This document shows, in pieces, positions 1-10,470 of a DNA stretch of 64,000 bases. Every line of letters begins with the position of its first letter. The stretch's first letter is position 1. The notes under the pieces are model-generated. The model saw only the letters and a program-made list of their open reading frames with translations. It did no database searches and had not been told where the DNA came from. The translations under genes were made by a program, and so were the position numbers. The stretch comes from Climacium dendroides (taxonomy: Eukaryota > Streptophyta > Bryopsida > Hypnales > Climaciaceae). The stretch is taken from contig OX467088.1 in NCBI GenBank assembly GCA_950106755.1, forward strand, positions 9,904,001-9,968,000, given 5' to 3'.

Positions 1-362
1 ATGGAAGGTTTCGCAGAAGCGGTAGAAAAGAGCAAAATTGATTGACAGGGCAATCAGCAACGGCAATGTTCCTGTGAAAGCAGATTAGCGTTGCAAAGAG
101 AGCAGCTCAGAAAAGTTTTACACGCCACGATGTTGAATGATAATTCTGCAGCTGACAGCAATATCTCACAAAGACAATTATATATCAACTACTGCATGTG
201 AAACAATCGATAATAAAAGAGAAAGGCAAGAAAGTGGGCAGTAAATCTGCACACATGGTGCTGTCATCCTCATGATTGCAAGCATTGAGCGTAAATTACA
301 AGTGATTTCACGGTCTCGTCATTCGGAGATATAATCAGCCATTCAAAATGTCCCCTGTACAA
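1..362. other. 3' flank of the Harbinger-derived gene
   Basis: No open reading frame or repeat that I recognise. It lies just downstream of the stop codon of the minus-strand gene at 363-1718 and probably holds its 3' untranslated region; I see no clear polyadenylation signal. Confidence 0.4.
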
Positions 363-1718
363 TCACAAAAAGGAAGAACCTGCATGAACATTGTGAAGCA
401 GGTTATGGGCAATCGAGTCTCGAGATTGCATGGCTGACAAAGGAAAGTTGCAATTTTCCGGCAGCATCTCATTGTCGAAAACCTCAAAGCGAAGTTCTGG
501 ATCGAATCCTTCATTATGCATCTCGCATACGTTGTGCAGCACGCAGCATGCGCCCAAGACAGCGGGCAACTCTTGCAACTTCACCTCAGTCCTCCTTTGC
601 AAGAACCGCCAGCGTCCTTTCAGACGGCCAAAGGCATTTCGGGCAACTTGGAGCACCCCCACCACTTTCTCATTGAATGCATGTTGCGCCCAAGTTAGGT
701 TGTGTTGAACGTATGGAACCAAAAGCCAATCAAGTAATGGATACCCTGGCCCTCCCACTACCCACATGCCGCGCAGGTCGTCGCTCATGCCACGCCTGTA
801 CAGATTCGATTTCTCAAAGACGCGTTCATCAGACATGGATCCGGGCCAGCCTATGCATACATCTGTGAATGACCCACGAACATCCACCATTCCTTGCAAA
901 GTGATGGAGTACGACGTCTTCTGATTGTGCTCAGTATGCCTCTTATTGAAATATGCAGCCACATTGATCTTGGGAGCTATGATTGGAATGTGCGTCGTGT
1001 AGAGAGCCCCGACCACGTTACGCATTCCAGAAAGGCCTTCAAACTCCTGCGTCACTTGCTGAAGCCGTTCTGCCGAGGGCCATTGCACATACTTCGGGAG
1101 AAGGACATCATTGATTGCCGCGCAAACCTCCAACACCATCTTGTGACATGTGGAGATTCCAAGGCCAAACCGCTTCGAAACAAGTCGCAAGGGCTCCCCT
1201 GTGGCTAACCGCCAAATGCACACTGCCACTCTCTGCTCCACAGGTATGGCAGCTCGGAGCATTGTGTTCTCCTTTGCCACAGCTCCAGCGAGCTGCTCAC
1301 AGATAAGGTCAAACGTAGCACGAGACATTCGGAATGATTGATGAAAATCCTTGTCTGGAAACCCTGGATGATTGCATTGTTCCCACCATGCTTGCGACCT
1401 ATTTTTCACCCACAGTCGACGGTGCACACTTTGCTGCGTCGACACAGCAGCTCCTAATGCAGCTGCTGCAACGTGAGCACGGCGCAATCGGCAACTTTCA
1501 AGGACATCAATATCAGCGTACAAAGCTTGCAACTGACTGTAGTAATTCTGTAGCCATGCGCGACGGCGCGCATGCTGCTGCTGCCACTGCAGATACGCGA
1601 GAGCCTGCTGCCGATCCTCCCACTGCTGCTGTCTATCCTCCTCCTCGTCTATCAATAGCAGCAATAACAACTGCCACTTCCTGTTCCGCTTGACGCGACC
1701 ATCAACGGGTGCCCTCAT
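363..1718 (-). CDS. ALP1/HARBI1-like domesticated PIF/Harbinger transposase
   Basis: Single uninterrupted 451-codon frame from ATG at 1718 to TGA at 365-363. Residues 1-70 hold a basic start (GRVKRNRK), a leucine run, an acidic patch and a Gln-rich, probably coiled-coil stretch. Residues about 159-203 match the helix-turn-helix of Harbinger proteins (IPVEQRVAVCIWRLATGEP, then KRFGLGIST). Residues 232-400 match the DDE domain, but each catalytic position is changed: the usual IDGTHI reads LYTTHI (Asp to Tyr240), the usual VGDxGYPL reads VGGPGYPL (Asp to Gly323), and the usual VENAFGRLKGRW reads ARNAFGRLKGRW (Glu to Arg360). The SDERVF motif (Asp297) is kept. Family knowledge: ALP1 in Arabidopsis is a Harbinger-derived PRC2-associated protein without transposase activity. 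Inference: an intact frame with a dead active site suggests a host-recruited DNA- or chromatin-binding protein. A recently inactivated transposon copy is the alternative. No terminal inverted repeats were seen next to it. Confidence 0.85.
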   Translation of the reverse strand: MRAPVDGRVKRNRKWQLLLLLLIDEEEDRQQQWEDRQQALAYLQWQQQHARRRAWLQNYYSQLQALYADIDVLESCRLRRAHVAAAALGAAVSTQQSVHRRLWVKNRSQAWWEQCNHPGFPDKDFHQSFRMSRATFDLICEQLAGAVAKENTMLRAAIPVEQRVAVCIWRLATGEPLRLVSKRFGLGISTCHKMVLEVCAAINDVLLPKYVQWPSAERLQQVTQEFEGLSGMRNVVGALYTTHIPIIAPKINVAAYFNKRHTEHNQKTSYSITLQGMVDVRGSFTDVCIGWPGSMSDERVFEKSNLYRRGMSDDLRGMWVVGGPGYPLLDWLLVPYVQHNLTWAQHAFNEKVVGVLQVARNAFGRLKGRWRFLQRRTEVKLQELPAVLGACCVLHNVCEMHNEGFDPELRFEVFDNEMLPENCNFPLSAMQSRDSIAHNLLHNVHAGSSFL

Positions 1719-1868
1719 CGTCGCTCAAGCCATACAACCTTTCACAAATTTATCCTACTCGTCGTCATCTCGTCATCCATGCTCAATGCAACTTAATCAC
1801 TGTCAAATTGCATCTCCAAACTCAGCGAAAATCACCTCCAAATTGCATTCGTACATGCGAGCATGTTG

Positions 1869-2560
1869 CGCCGCAAACCCTAGACCAAAAAAATTCAAAA
1901 TCCCTCACACGTTGATGAAATGTACACAAAGCGTCTTGCCGTACCCCAAAACCCGTGTGCAACTTCGCGAAATTTCCACAAGTCGCAATTCGGTGCTCCT
2001 ATCCAGCTACTTCAAATAACCTCCATTTTGTCGAACCTCAGTCCACCTTGAGCTTTTGTCACTGTGATCAAAATGCAAGCAACCAGAAAATTACAAACAC
2101 GTATGATACGATCCCACAATAAACTATCCAAAACGCAACAAGCACAGAAAACATCCCAAAGTCCTAGCTCCGGCAAGTTCCCTAATAAAACTGAGGCACG
2201 TGCACGCAAGGGCAAACCCTAGACCTAACAATTTCAAGTCCCTCCCCCCCTACATTGCTGAAATATACACTACAGAGTCTTGAAGTATCAATAGACCAGT
2301 GCAACTTCGCGCAATTCCCACGAGCCTCAATTTCATACTTCTATTCAGCTACTGTCGCGTACCACAATCGAGTCTTTCGAACCTTCCTAAACCGTGAGCT
2401 TCGTCACGGTGGCCATCAATGCAGGCAACCATAAAGGTACAACAAGAATAATACGATCACACAAGGGAACATAACAGAAAGCCAACAAGCACAGAAAGCA
2501 TCCCAAAGCCCTAGCTCGCGCATTTTACCTCCGAAAAAACTGAATCGCGCGTCCACAAAG
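1869..2560. repeat. diverged tandem duplication, unit about 340 bp
   Basis: Two direct copies, about 1869-2205 and 2211-2560. Shared landmarks in order: GCAAACCCTAGACC, GTGCAACTTCGCG, CATCCCAAAGxCCTAGCTC. Copies differ by many substitutions and small indels. No coding frame is conserved across both. It lies in the 5' flank of the Harbinger-derived gene and could include its promoter, but no specific site is recognisable. Confidence 0.75.
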
Positions 2561-2865
2561 TGCTGTGAAAGAATGTGCGTTGGATACCATGCCAAGCAGG
2601 AAGCGTAGAAGCAGCAGCAATGGTTGTTGTGAGCTAAGTTTAAGCTAGTGCAGCGACATGGAAACACGAGAAAATTGCGAGGAAGGATTGCGAAGAAGTG
2701 ACCCCACAGGAAGCAAGGTCTGCAGGCGGGATTGCGTAGAAGTCGCACTCGTGCAAGCAAGCGCGCGCACGACCGCGCGGGAGAGTGCGCGGAGAACCAC
2801 GATGGACGGTTTCACACGGTGCCGTTATTCTCTCCTCGGTTTGTGTTCTTGAGTAATCTTCACTC

Positions 2866-2905
2866 AAGACTTTTTTTTTTCTTTTTTTCTTTTTTTCTTT
2901 TTTAG
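2866..2905 (+). repeat. T-rich low-complexity tract (T7-10 C)n
   Basis: Runs of T interrupted by single C residues. On the other strand it could be read as an A-rich tail, but no retroposon body was identified beside it. Confidence 0.8.
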
Positions 2906-4368
2906 ATTAAAATTCTGGTTTTTCTCCATGAATTTTAAACTTCTACCGCTTTTTCCACATTTAGAATATAACTACTTATAACATAGTTATATAGATCATT
3001 GTGGAAAAATGGGGAATGTTTTCATTATTATTTTAAGAATTTTTATACTAATGAAAATGAGTGTGTAGCACCACATTACACTTGCTGGAACTAGCAGTCT
3101 GCACAAAGGCTAATACCCTGATGATGCTTTCACTCACACATGACTTCAATGTGCACCTCCGGGTCTCATATCATAGTCATATATACAAAATTTATCAATA
3201 AAGAATGACGACGCTCTAGGGACTGTGCCTTAATTGGAATGGAGTTAAGTCTAAGCTGGACTACGAACGGTGTGTTGGTTCACAGTGCTAGTAAAATTGC
3301 CGCGTAGTTGGCTGCCTCCCTGTCTTTTTTCAAAAAAATTTGAAAATGACCAGCATTATACATGCGTCTTCTTGCCTCTAATCCACTCAAAGGCCATATT
3401 GGTATTGAGTTAGCTTCATTCACTGAAGCATTGTGAGTATAGCTGCGTAGACTTTCTGCAATGGTGTTAGGTTCCCAGATTAGCGGCCAACAGGTGGTGC
3501 CTTCTTGATGTTCATTCCACAAACATATTCATGCCATTGTTTTATTATTTTGATAGAATTGGAGATTTATTTCTTAGGTGAATAACGATAACAAGTTGTG
3601 GTAATGTGTAGACACCTCGTACACGTCAAGTGGCATACTAACAGTCTGCTGTTTGGCATGGGTACAGGTGAGGATTACCACCTCCTAGGGAATTTTTTCG
3701 AAAAATTCCAAACACTCAATCTTATTGGCGTATGAAGGACACTTATTGCGGCAATTTACATTGCTCAAATCCATCATTATGTTTATGCTTTGTTTGGAAT
3801 ATGAATATGTTTGTGTTACAAGAGTACAATTGCATTATTTCGGTGAAAGAGCTGTTAGTATCACAGGGATCGATCTTTGTTGCGACAAAGGTCTGGTTCA
3901 CGATACATGACAGTGATAGCAGAGTAACTTGAACTAGTTCAATGTATCTCTGTGACACACTATGATATACATAGTCACTGAGTTATTTTCAAACACTGAA
4001 GATCGTTTTAAGTTTCCAATGTTTTTGTTGTAGCTGGTTGTGTTTAGACTAACAGACCAACTTGTTCATGTGCAAACAATGCTCTGATTACTTCTATGAA
4101 AAGTATCACTATTGTCTAGTTCAAATACTGATCTGAACTTGCTATGGTCTCCAGCATCTAGCCATATGGCTCAGAAGCACATTGGGAGTTGGACATGCTA
4201 TGTAGATTTAGTTGGGTCCATGGGTTATATTATCTCTCTTTAATCACATGAATGATTTCATGTGTTATTATAAATACTTGTGTTAAAATATAGACTACAG
4301 CTAGTATGATTCTCGAAAGCAAAGCAAAATCTACCTTGAATCAATCAAGGAAGTATCGAAAACACATT
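2906..4368. other. AT-rich spacer, no gene seen
   Basis: Only short shadow frames without family resemblance, splice structure or repeats that I can define. Confidence 0.5.
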
Positions 4369-4369
4369 T

Positions 4370-4520
4370 TTTTTTTTAATCTTGTGCGGTAAACCAATAA
4401 ATTACCAACATGAAATGGACATTCCATAACATTGTTTACCAATGAGGTAGTTGTTCCTTTTGCATCCTTGAAAAAGGGGCCCCTCAAGTGAGCATAATTG
4501 TCTTCTAATATATGGTTATG
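4370..4520. repeat. dispersed 100-150 bp repeat family member
   Basis: The stretch with AACATTGTTTACC, GAGGTAGTTG, CCTTTTGCATCCTTG and GGGGCCCCTCAAGTGA recurs in reverse complement at about 11630-11720 and in diverged form at about 7060-7250, 14700-14890 and 15095-15180. No coding content. Likely a non-autonomous transposon fragment; ends were not defined. Confidence 0.6.
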
Positions 4521-4539
4521 TAAATAACCTATTTGGATT

Positions 4540-6570
4540 TTATTTTGTTATTTTTGGATGTTGTTTTGTGTGATTTTGCATGGTTTTGGTTATGTTTTGT
4601 TTGATTTGTGTTCCAAATTGGTGATTTTGAATGTTATTAACCTAGTTGGAGGGTCGGTTCTTGAAGTTTCAATTCCAAGTCGGTGGCAATTAGTGGAAGC
4701 TGCTGAGGTGGTGACGTATAAAGTTGTTGATTTAAGTTCCGAGTTGGAAGTGCAGGCTAGTTAATTCTAAGTTGGAATGGTCTGGGTTTATTCCTAGTCG
4801 AAACTATCATGGTCTTGCCTTGCAGTGTTTGAAATTGTATTCCAATTTGGTTTTGTTGTTGTGGACAGTTAGGTTTGCGGTTGTCCTAGTCGTGGCGGTG
4901 GGGTGCCGATTTGGAATTTTATCTTCGTGTTTGGTTTTACATTCGTAGTTGCAGTTATTTTTGAAGTTTCAATTTGGCAATTTCGTTGAGGTTAAGCATG
5001 TCATCATTTCTAAGTTGGTAACTGTTTTTGAGTACCTATTAGTTTGGAGCTTGGTTGTATTTTCTTTACCCACTATTTGAGCAAAGGCCAGTATGAGTCC
5101 TAGTCCCAAGTTGGCTGTGTAGTCTCTATTTGATTTCTGCGTGTTTGTGTGATTCAGAGGACGTGTGGTCCTAATTGGGTTTTTTTAAGTGCGTTATGTG
5201 TGTGATGTGAGATGGTGATTGCATCCAAGTTGGTGTGATTTTGGATGCTGTGGTTTATTTTCAAGATCCAATTTGGGATGATGTGATGGAATGCTTAAGT
5301 CCAAATTGGTGTGTCTGTGTATTGTGATTCGGAGTTTGTCCGAATTGACTGATTAACCCATTAAGGACCAGGTCGATGACAAGAAATGAAAAAGTGGCTA
5401 AAAGTGACATGTTTTCATTAGTAGCTGAAGTGGATACTAATGAAAACATGTTAGTTTCAGCCACTTTTTCACTCCATTCATTGACCTGATCCTTAATGGG
5501 TTAAGTGGTTGCAGTGGTTACTGTGAAGGTCCGATTTGGAAAAATACGGAGTGGTGGAGCTGGAAGTTTAAATTCCAAATCGGTATGTTTGAGGAGCAGC
5601 ATTGTGAAAATGGCTGTATGGAAGTTGATTTAGTCCTATTGAGATTTATGCACGGTGATGTTAGCCTATTAGGATGATGTCATGATGTTTATGCTGGAGA
5701 TTTAGAAGAGCATAGAGTTAATTGGAAGCATGAATTTTGTTGTCCAAGTTGGAATTCTATGAAACAATATTTTGTAAACAGTGATATGTCACCAATTCGG
5801 CTGAATAAAGTGTGGAATTAAGCGAATTGGTGTATGGTGTGTGAAGTGCAGTATCAAGTATGAAGTTGCATGTATGATTGTATGTGTGTGTGTTTCCAAT
5901 TTGGAAGTTGGAGTCAAGTGCTGAATTTGGAAGAGGGCAGCTGTAGTTAAATCCAAGTTGGACTGAGATTTTGTTGAAACTGTGAGTATGAGGCAATTGG
6001 GAAGGCTGTGTGCATGTAATACATGATGTTATGAGTAACAGTTCTAATTGGAAATTTTTTAAAGTCTAAATGTTGTCAAAATGAAAGTAGCTTCGAGTTG
6101 GCCTGTTAAGCAGGGAGTGGTATGTGCCAAATTTGAGAGTTTTGGAGTGGGTGTAAGGAATTAATTTATCCAATTAGGAAATTAGCATGCGTCATGGTTG
6201 AGAGGTTCAAGAGAAAAGAAAATTATTCCAAGTTGGATAAGAAAGAAGTGCAAGCCTGAAATTGTTGTACGTGGTGAAGCTGAGTTGGTGAGTTAAAGGT
6301 GGTAGACTAATTTGGTGGTTGTGGTTCGGGTGTTTTCAAAGTAGGAGACAAGATCAGTGAAGGAACCAGCCAAGTTGGAAGCTGTAGAGACCAAGTGGTT
6401 GTGCCGGTCAATTCTGATTTGGGAGGAAAGATAAAAGATCCAAGTATTGAAGATTTAAAAGAAGACTGTTTGGGATGATGCTTAACCTTTGTGGTTGTTA
6501 AGAATGGAGTGTTAAGAAATTTAGTAATTAATAGTGTAATTGTGAGGAATTATGTTAATGCTAGTTGGAA
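4540..6570. repeat. cluster A of degenerate 11-bp dyads (TCCAAnTTGGA type)
   Basis: About 35 variants of one near-palindromic motif occur in 2 kb at irregular spacings of roughly 30-100 bp and in both half-orientations. Examples: TTCCAAATTGG near 4611, TTCCGAGTTGGAA near 4737, TTCTAAGTTGGAA near 4765, ATTCCAATTTGG near 4838, ATCCAATTTGGGA near 5265, GTCCGATTTGGA near 5529, GTCCAAGTTGGAATT near 5742, TTCCAATTTGGAA near 5893, ATCCAAGTTGGA near 5949, ATTCCAAGTTGGA near 6226. The sequence between motifs is not conserved, so this is not an ordinary tandem satellite. The first half is markedly G+T-rich on the plus strand. No protein is encoded. The architecture resembles transposase or anti-silencing-protein binding-site clusters of some plant DNA transposons; that reading is inference. 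Confidence 0.75.
5353..5504. mobile_element. TTAA-flanked MITE inside motif cluster A
   Basis: Perfect outer inverted repeat TTAACCCATTAAGGA / TCCTTAATGGGTTAA, extended imperfectly inward, with a second inner inverted repeat (CATGTTTTCATTAGTA / TACTAATGAAAACATG). Total 152 bp including the TTAA on each side. A related copy is at 15314-15455. Termini beginning CCC next to TTAA duplications are typical of piggyBac-like elements, which is my tentative superfamily assignment. Confidence 0.8.
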
Positions 6571-7984
6571 GTATGTCCTTCTTGGTGTTTTATTCTTTTG
6601 TTAGTTATCCTTCTTGTCTTTGTAAAAGTAATCCTATTTAAAAGTCCTCCCTAGGAACAAACTTAACTATTTGTTTAGATAATTCCAATTAGGAACTAAA
6701 TATATCTACAAGCTCCTTAGTTGACTTCAATCCTTGTGTTTAAGGGTTGTTACACCTTCTTCTCCACATTCTCAATCTTCAGAGAATGGGAATGTGGCAT
6801 TCTCTCCTTGAATTGTGAAGGGCCCACTCTTTAAAGATTGAAAAGTTTCATTCTTCACTTCCAAAGGTGAAGAATGGACGTGAAGAAGTCTAATTCTTCA
6901 TCCTTGTGCATTCTCTCCATTTCTATGTATTCTCCATTCTCTCAAAAGAGGGGCCATTGATACTTTCTTCATGGAAAACAACTCCTATTGGTTCCTCTTT
7001 TTACTCCAGTTCTTCTCATTTTTCCATAGAAGTTTCATTCTCATAGAAGGTGTAACAATCCTTATTGAATTGATAATTCCTCCAAGGCATTTAGGAAAGC
7101 ATAATACCTTCCTAGCATGGGGAGGACCATTGCTTGGTTATATAGTGTTGTATTCATTTCATGACAAATATAACATTGTTTGCATCGTTGAAAAGGAGAC
7201 CCTTATAGTGAACAAAATTGTCTTATTTTGTTCTTCAACAAGCCCTAATCCTTGAATTAACTAAAAAGTTCTTTCTAAGCATCTAATAAAGCATAATACC
7301 TTTTTAACATGGGGAGGATTATTACTTGATTATACAATGTTATGATCTTGGAGTATAATTAGGTTTTTGAAAAATTACATTGCTTTCTTTGTATAAAATA
7401 GGATATTAAACATTTTTCATCTGAATTCCTTTCTTGTCACTTAAACTTCACTAATTTTGTATATTAAAACACACCTTTCAAAAATTTGATATTTTTTCAT
7501 CTCTCTCTATATACAAAATTTTAACTTGATTTTTATAGCTAAAAATATCAAATTGAATTTTCAATGATTTTATTAAATAATTTCTTTGTAAAAATCATAG
7601 CAATTACAAAATACTTAAAATAGTACTTATTGACATTGAATCAAGGAGTATGAAAATTTAGTAAAATTGGAGATGATAGTGATAAGCATCATGGTGTAAT
7701 TGGTGTACTCCTTGAGCTCACACTAAGAAAGATGTGATAAAAAAAATTCACTAAAAGTGGTGTATTTTAAGCTTTCAAAATGCCACCTTCAAAGTATTAC
7801 AAAATTGATAATTTTATCCCTTAAAAGGTCAAGAGGTTCTCTAACCAAAACTGAAATTATAGTTCACTTTGTAACTTAGAAAATGCTTCTGAAATGATGA
7901 AGATTGACTAGAATTTTGATGTTTTTGTACAAATTGAGCTTCAAACATGAAATCCAGTAGCGAGTTCCAAGGCAATCTACTCTT
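6571..7984. other. AT-rich spacer with small hairpins, no gene
   Basis: About 6760-6960 is rich in repeated CATTCTC / GAATGG words that can form small hairpins, for example CCACATTCTC pairing with GAGAATGGGAATGTGG. A 94-codon frame at 6971-7255 has no recognisable domain. The stretch at about 7060-7250 is a diverged member of the repeat described at 4370. Confidence 0.45.
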
Positions 7985-8230
7985 AAAGCAATCTTTCAAG
8001 GGTTGATTGCATTTGGAGGAAGCTAAACTCTTTGAAACATTTTTCAGTAAATTTTTGTAGGAAAAAAATATGAAATTGGCATCTAACCCAAGTCATTTCA
8101 TATTTTTTGGATCTTTGTGGAATTAGTTATGATTTTCTTTTGAAGTTGAAATACAATGGGCACTAGCAACAACCATCTTCTGAAATGTATACTGTTGGTA
8201 CATTGAAGAAAGCAAAATGTACCTTTGTGT
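7985..8230. repeat. dispersed repeat shared with 20040-20290
   Basis: The run ending in GAAATGTATACT, TTGGTACATTGAAGAAAGCA is found again at about 20040-20290 in the same orientation with moderate divergence. No coding content. Confidence 0.65.
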
Positions 8231-8239
8231 TAGTTCAAA

Positions 8240-8400
8240 TTTCAACTTCCATTCACATATTGGATAGATAATATCACATTAGCACATATCACATATCTAT
8301 AATTTTGTTCTCATCCACAATCTAGCAATTTCATCAAAGAATTTTTTTAATTTGAAGTTTTTTAGCCTAAAACCTCATGTCTTGTTGTCATTTTTTAGCC
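8240..8400 (-). repeat. inverted copy of a dispersed AT-rich repeat
   Basis: The reverse complement of this stretch (CTTCAAATTAAAAAAAT, then GATATGTGATATGTGCTAATG) matches about 8990-9160 and 12515-12690 in direct orientation. The three copies vary by point changes and small indels. Possibly part of a foldback element whose centre is near 8700. Confidence 0.6.
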
Positions 8401-9374
8401 ATATTATTTTTTTCTAGAGCAATTTGTCACTATTTTGCCCCCCAAAAGTCTTGCCTACAACCTTCAAATTAAATTTTTAAAAAAATCATCATAGTTGGAG
8501 TTTTTTTTTCAAGATAATTTTTTTTTGGTAGTATTAGCAATTGAAAATCATGAATTTTCAAAAAAGGAAGTAGAATTTTACATAAGACATGTGATTACTA
8601 TGAAATTTCGTAGTGGGAGTTCTCTAAGCCTTTGAAATTATTACATAACTTGGTCATAAAACTTAAATCTAAAGAATCAACAGTCTACCAATTGCAGTGA
8701 ATCCTACAATGTCATTGTAGACATTAAGTGTTTGATAGATGACATGAAATCCTTCTATATAAGATAGAAGTATAGATGTTCATCCTTGAATTTTTGTGTA
8801 AGAAAGAGGAGGTCTTGTACAATAGTTTGACCTCCAATGGAAGCTCTTGGGTTTCTTTAAGTGAATGATTTATACAATATACAAAAAGATGATTTCCATG
8901 GTGATGAGCAAGGCTCTTTTGGAAGGGTAAAATAGTACCACATTGCAACAAAAAATAATAATTTGGCTAAAATATGGTGACAAACCATGAAGTTTCTCAC
9001 CAAAAAAATTCAAATTAAAAAAATCTCGGATGAAAATAGAATTTTAAATATGTGATAAGTACTAATGTGATATTTTCCATCTAATATGTGGATGAATGTT
9101 GAAATTTGGAACACCACTATAACATTTTATATCATCACTTTGCCAATTCATAAAAAATAAAAATAAAATGCCTTGGGACCAATCTAGCATCTCAAGGGAT
9201 AGTTTAGTTGCACTTTTGGGGACACTTTCAATATAAGTCTCTTTGTAAGGAATGGATACATGGACAATTTTTTTGGATGTTTTTTCCTTGTAATGTCACG
9301 ATTATGAACATTGGGAATCGTTAAATTTTTCCTCCACATTTTTCTATTGCTAGAAACTACTAGTTACCAAGGGG

Positions 9375-9501
9375 CACTACAAGAGAAAAGGGTGTTTTAA
9401 GTAGTGTCCTAGACATCACGTCTTTTAAGTAACCTCTTTGAGGTTACTTAAAAGACGTGATGTCTAGGACACTACTTAAAACACCCTTTTCTCTTGTAGT
9501 G
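9375..9501. mobile_element. perfect-hairpin CACTA-type MITE
   Basis: Two 62-bp arms (9375-9436 and 9440-9501) are exact reverse complements separated by only TTT. The termini read CACTACAAGAGAAAAGG, the terminal pattern of plant CACTA (En/Spm) transposons, and the element is flanked by GGG on both sides (9372-9374, 9502-9504), matching the 3-bp target duplication of that superfamily. It has no coding capacity. Absence of any mismatch implies recent insertion, recent arm correction, or both. A transcript would fold into a 62-bp duplex, a plausible small-RNA precursor. Confidence 0.93.
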
Positions 9502-10117
9502 GGGAAGCTCAAACAAAATTTCAAAATCATGCATCCACTAATCATCTAGTACACAACTTCCATTTATTTTTCTTCAGCTCCTCACAGGCTTACAGACAAA
9601 CCAATTTCTAGCCACCTTGACATTGTAACTACCCTAAGAAAAAACAAATTAAATAGATGATTAAGGTATGTTCCCACTTGGTCTTAGTAAGGTTTTTAGG
9701 ATGCAGTATTAGTTGTAGGATTTAGAGTGTAAGTTGTAGGATTTAGAGTGTACTCTTACCTGTGTTCTTTGGTATCCACTAAACCTATGTGATGTGTGAT
9801 GTGGCATGGAGATAGAATTGGTTTTTCAGTCATTACTTTTTGGAAAACCTTGAGGTACATGTTGTCAAAAGCTGCTTATTTATTTCAAAGATTGCAGGTG
9901 CTCTTATGTACTTGAGTTGCTAAAAAATAAAAAATATTGAAATTATTCAACAACCACCTCCCATAGATTTGAATGTCCTTTTTAATGTGAGTGAATAAAG
10001 ATGCACAAACAATCTCTTCATACAAGTGGGGTGGTAGAAGGTAAAACAATTCATGTGGAATATGTAAATTAGGATTAGTAGAGAAACACAACCGCTCATA
10101 CCTAACGAAGTCAAAAA

Positions 10118-10470
10118 CATAAATTGTGTTTGATATAGAATTTTAAACCTCATTTTGGCACAGTAGAGTAACTTTTTTCAAGAAACTTTTAATTAAGAAA
10201 AGTTGAAAAATTGAGCTAAATTTCAACTCCAAATATTCATTTGAGATTTTAAGTCTCCAATAAAAAGTTAGGGGCAAAATTTAGAAAAAGGTTGGGAGGG
10301 TTTGAATTTTGTTCATAACTTTTTTACGGAGACTCAAAATTGAAACAAATTATTGGAAACACAATTTATCTTGATTTAACAACTTTTCTAAGTTAAAAAT
10401 TTCTTTGAAAAAATATTCTACTATGTCAAAATGAGGTTTGAAGTTCTATATTGAACACAATTCTTACATT
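10118..10470. mobile_element. foldback element, arms about 150-170 bp
   Basis: Left arm starting AATTGTGTTTGATATAGAA with CCTCATTTTGGCACAGTAG pairs with the right arm ending in CTATGTCAAAATGAGG and TTCTATATTGAACACAATT. Arms are imperfect and meet near 10295. No coding content and no clear target duplication. Confidence 0.75.
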
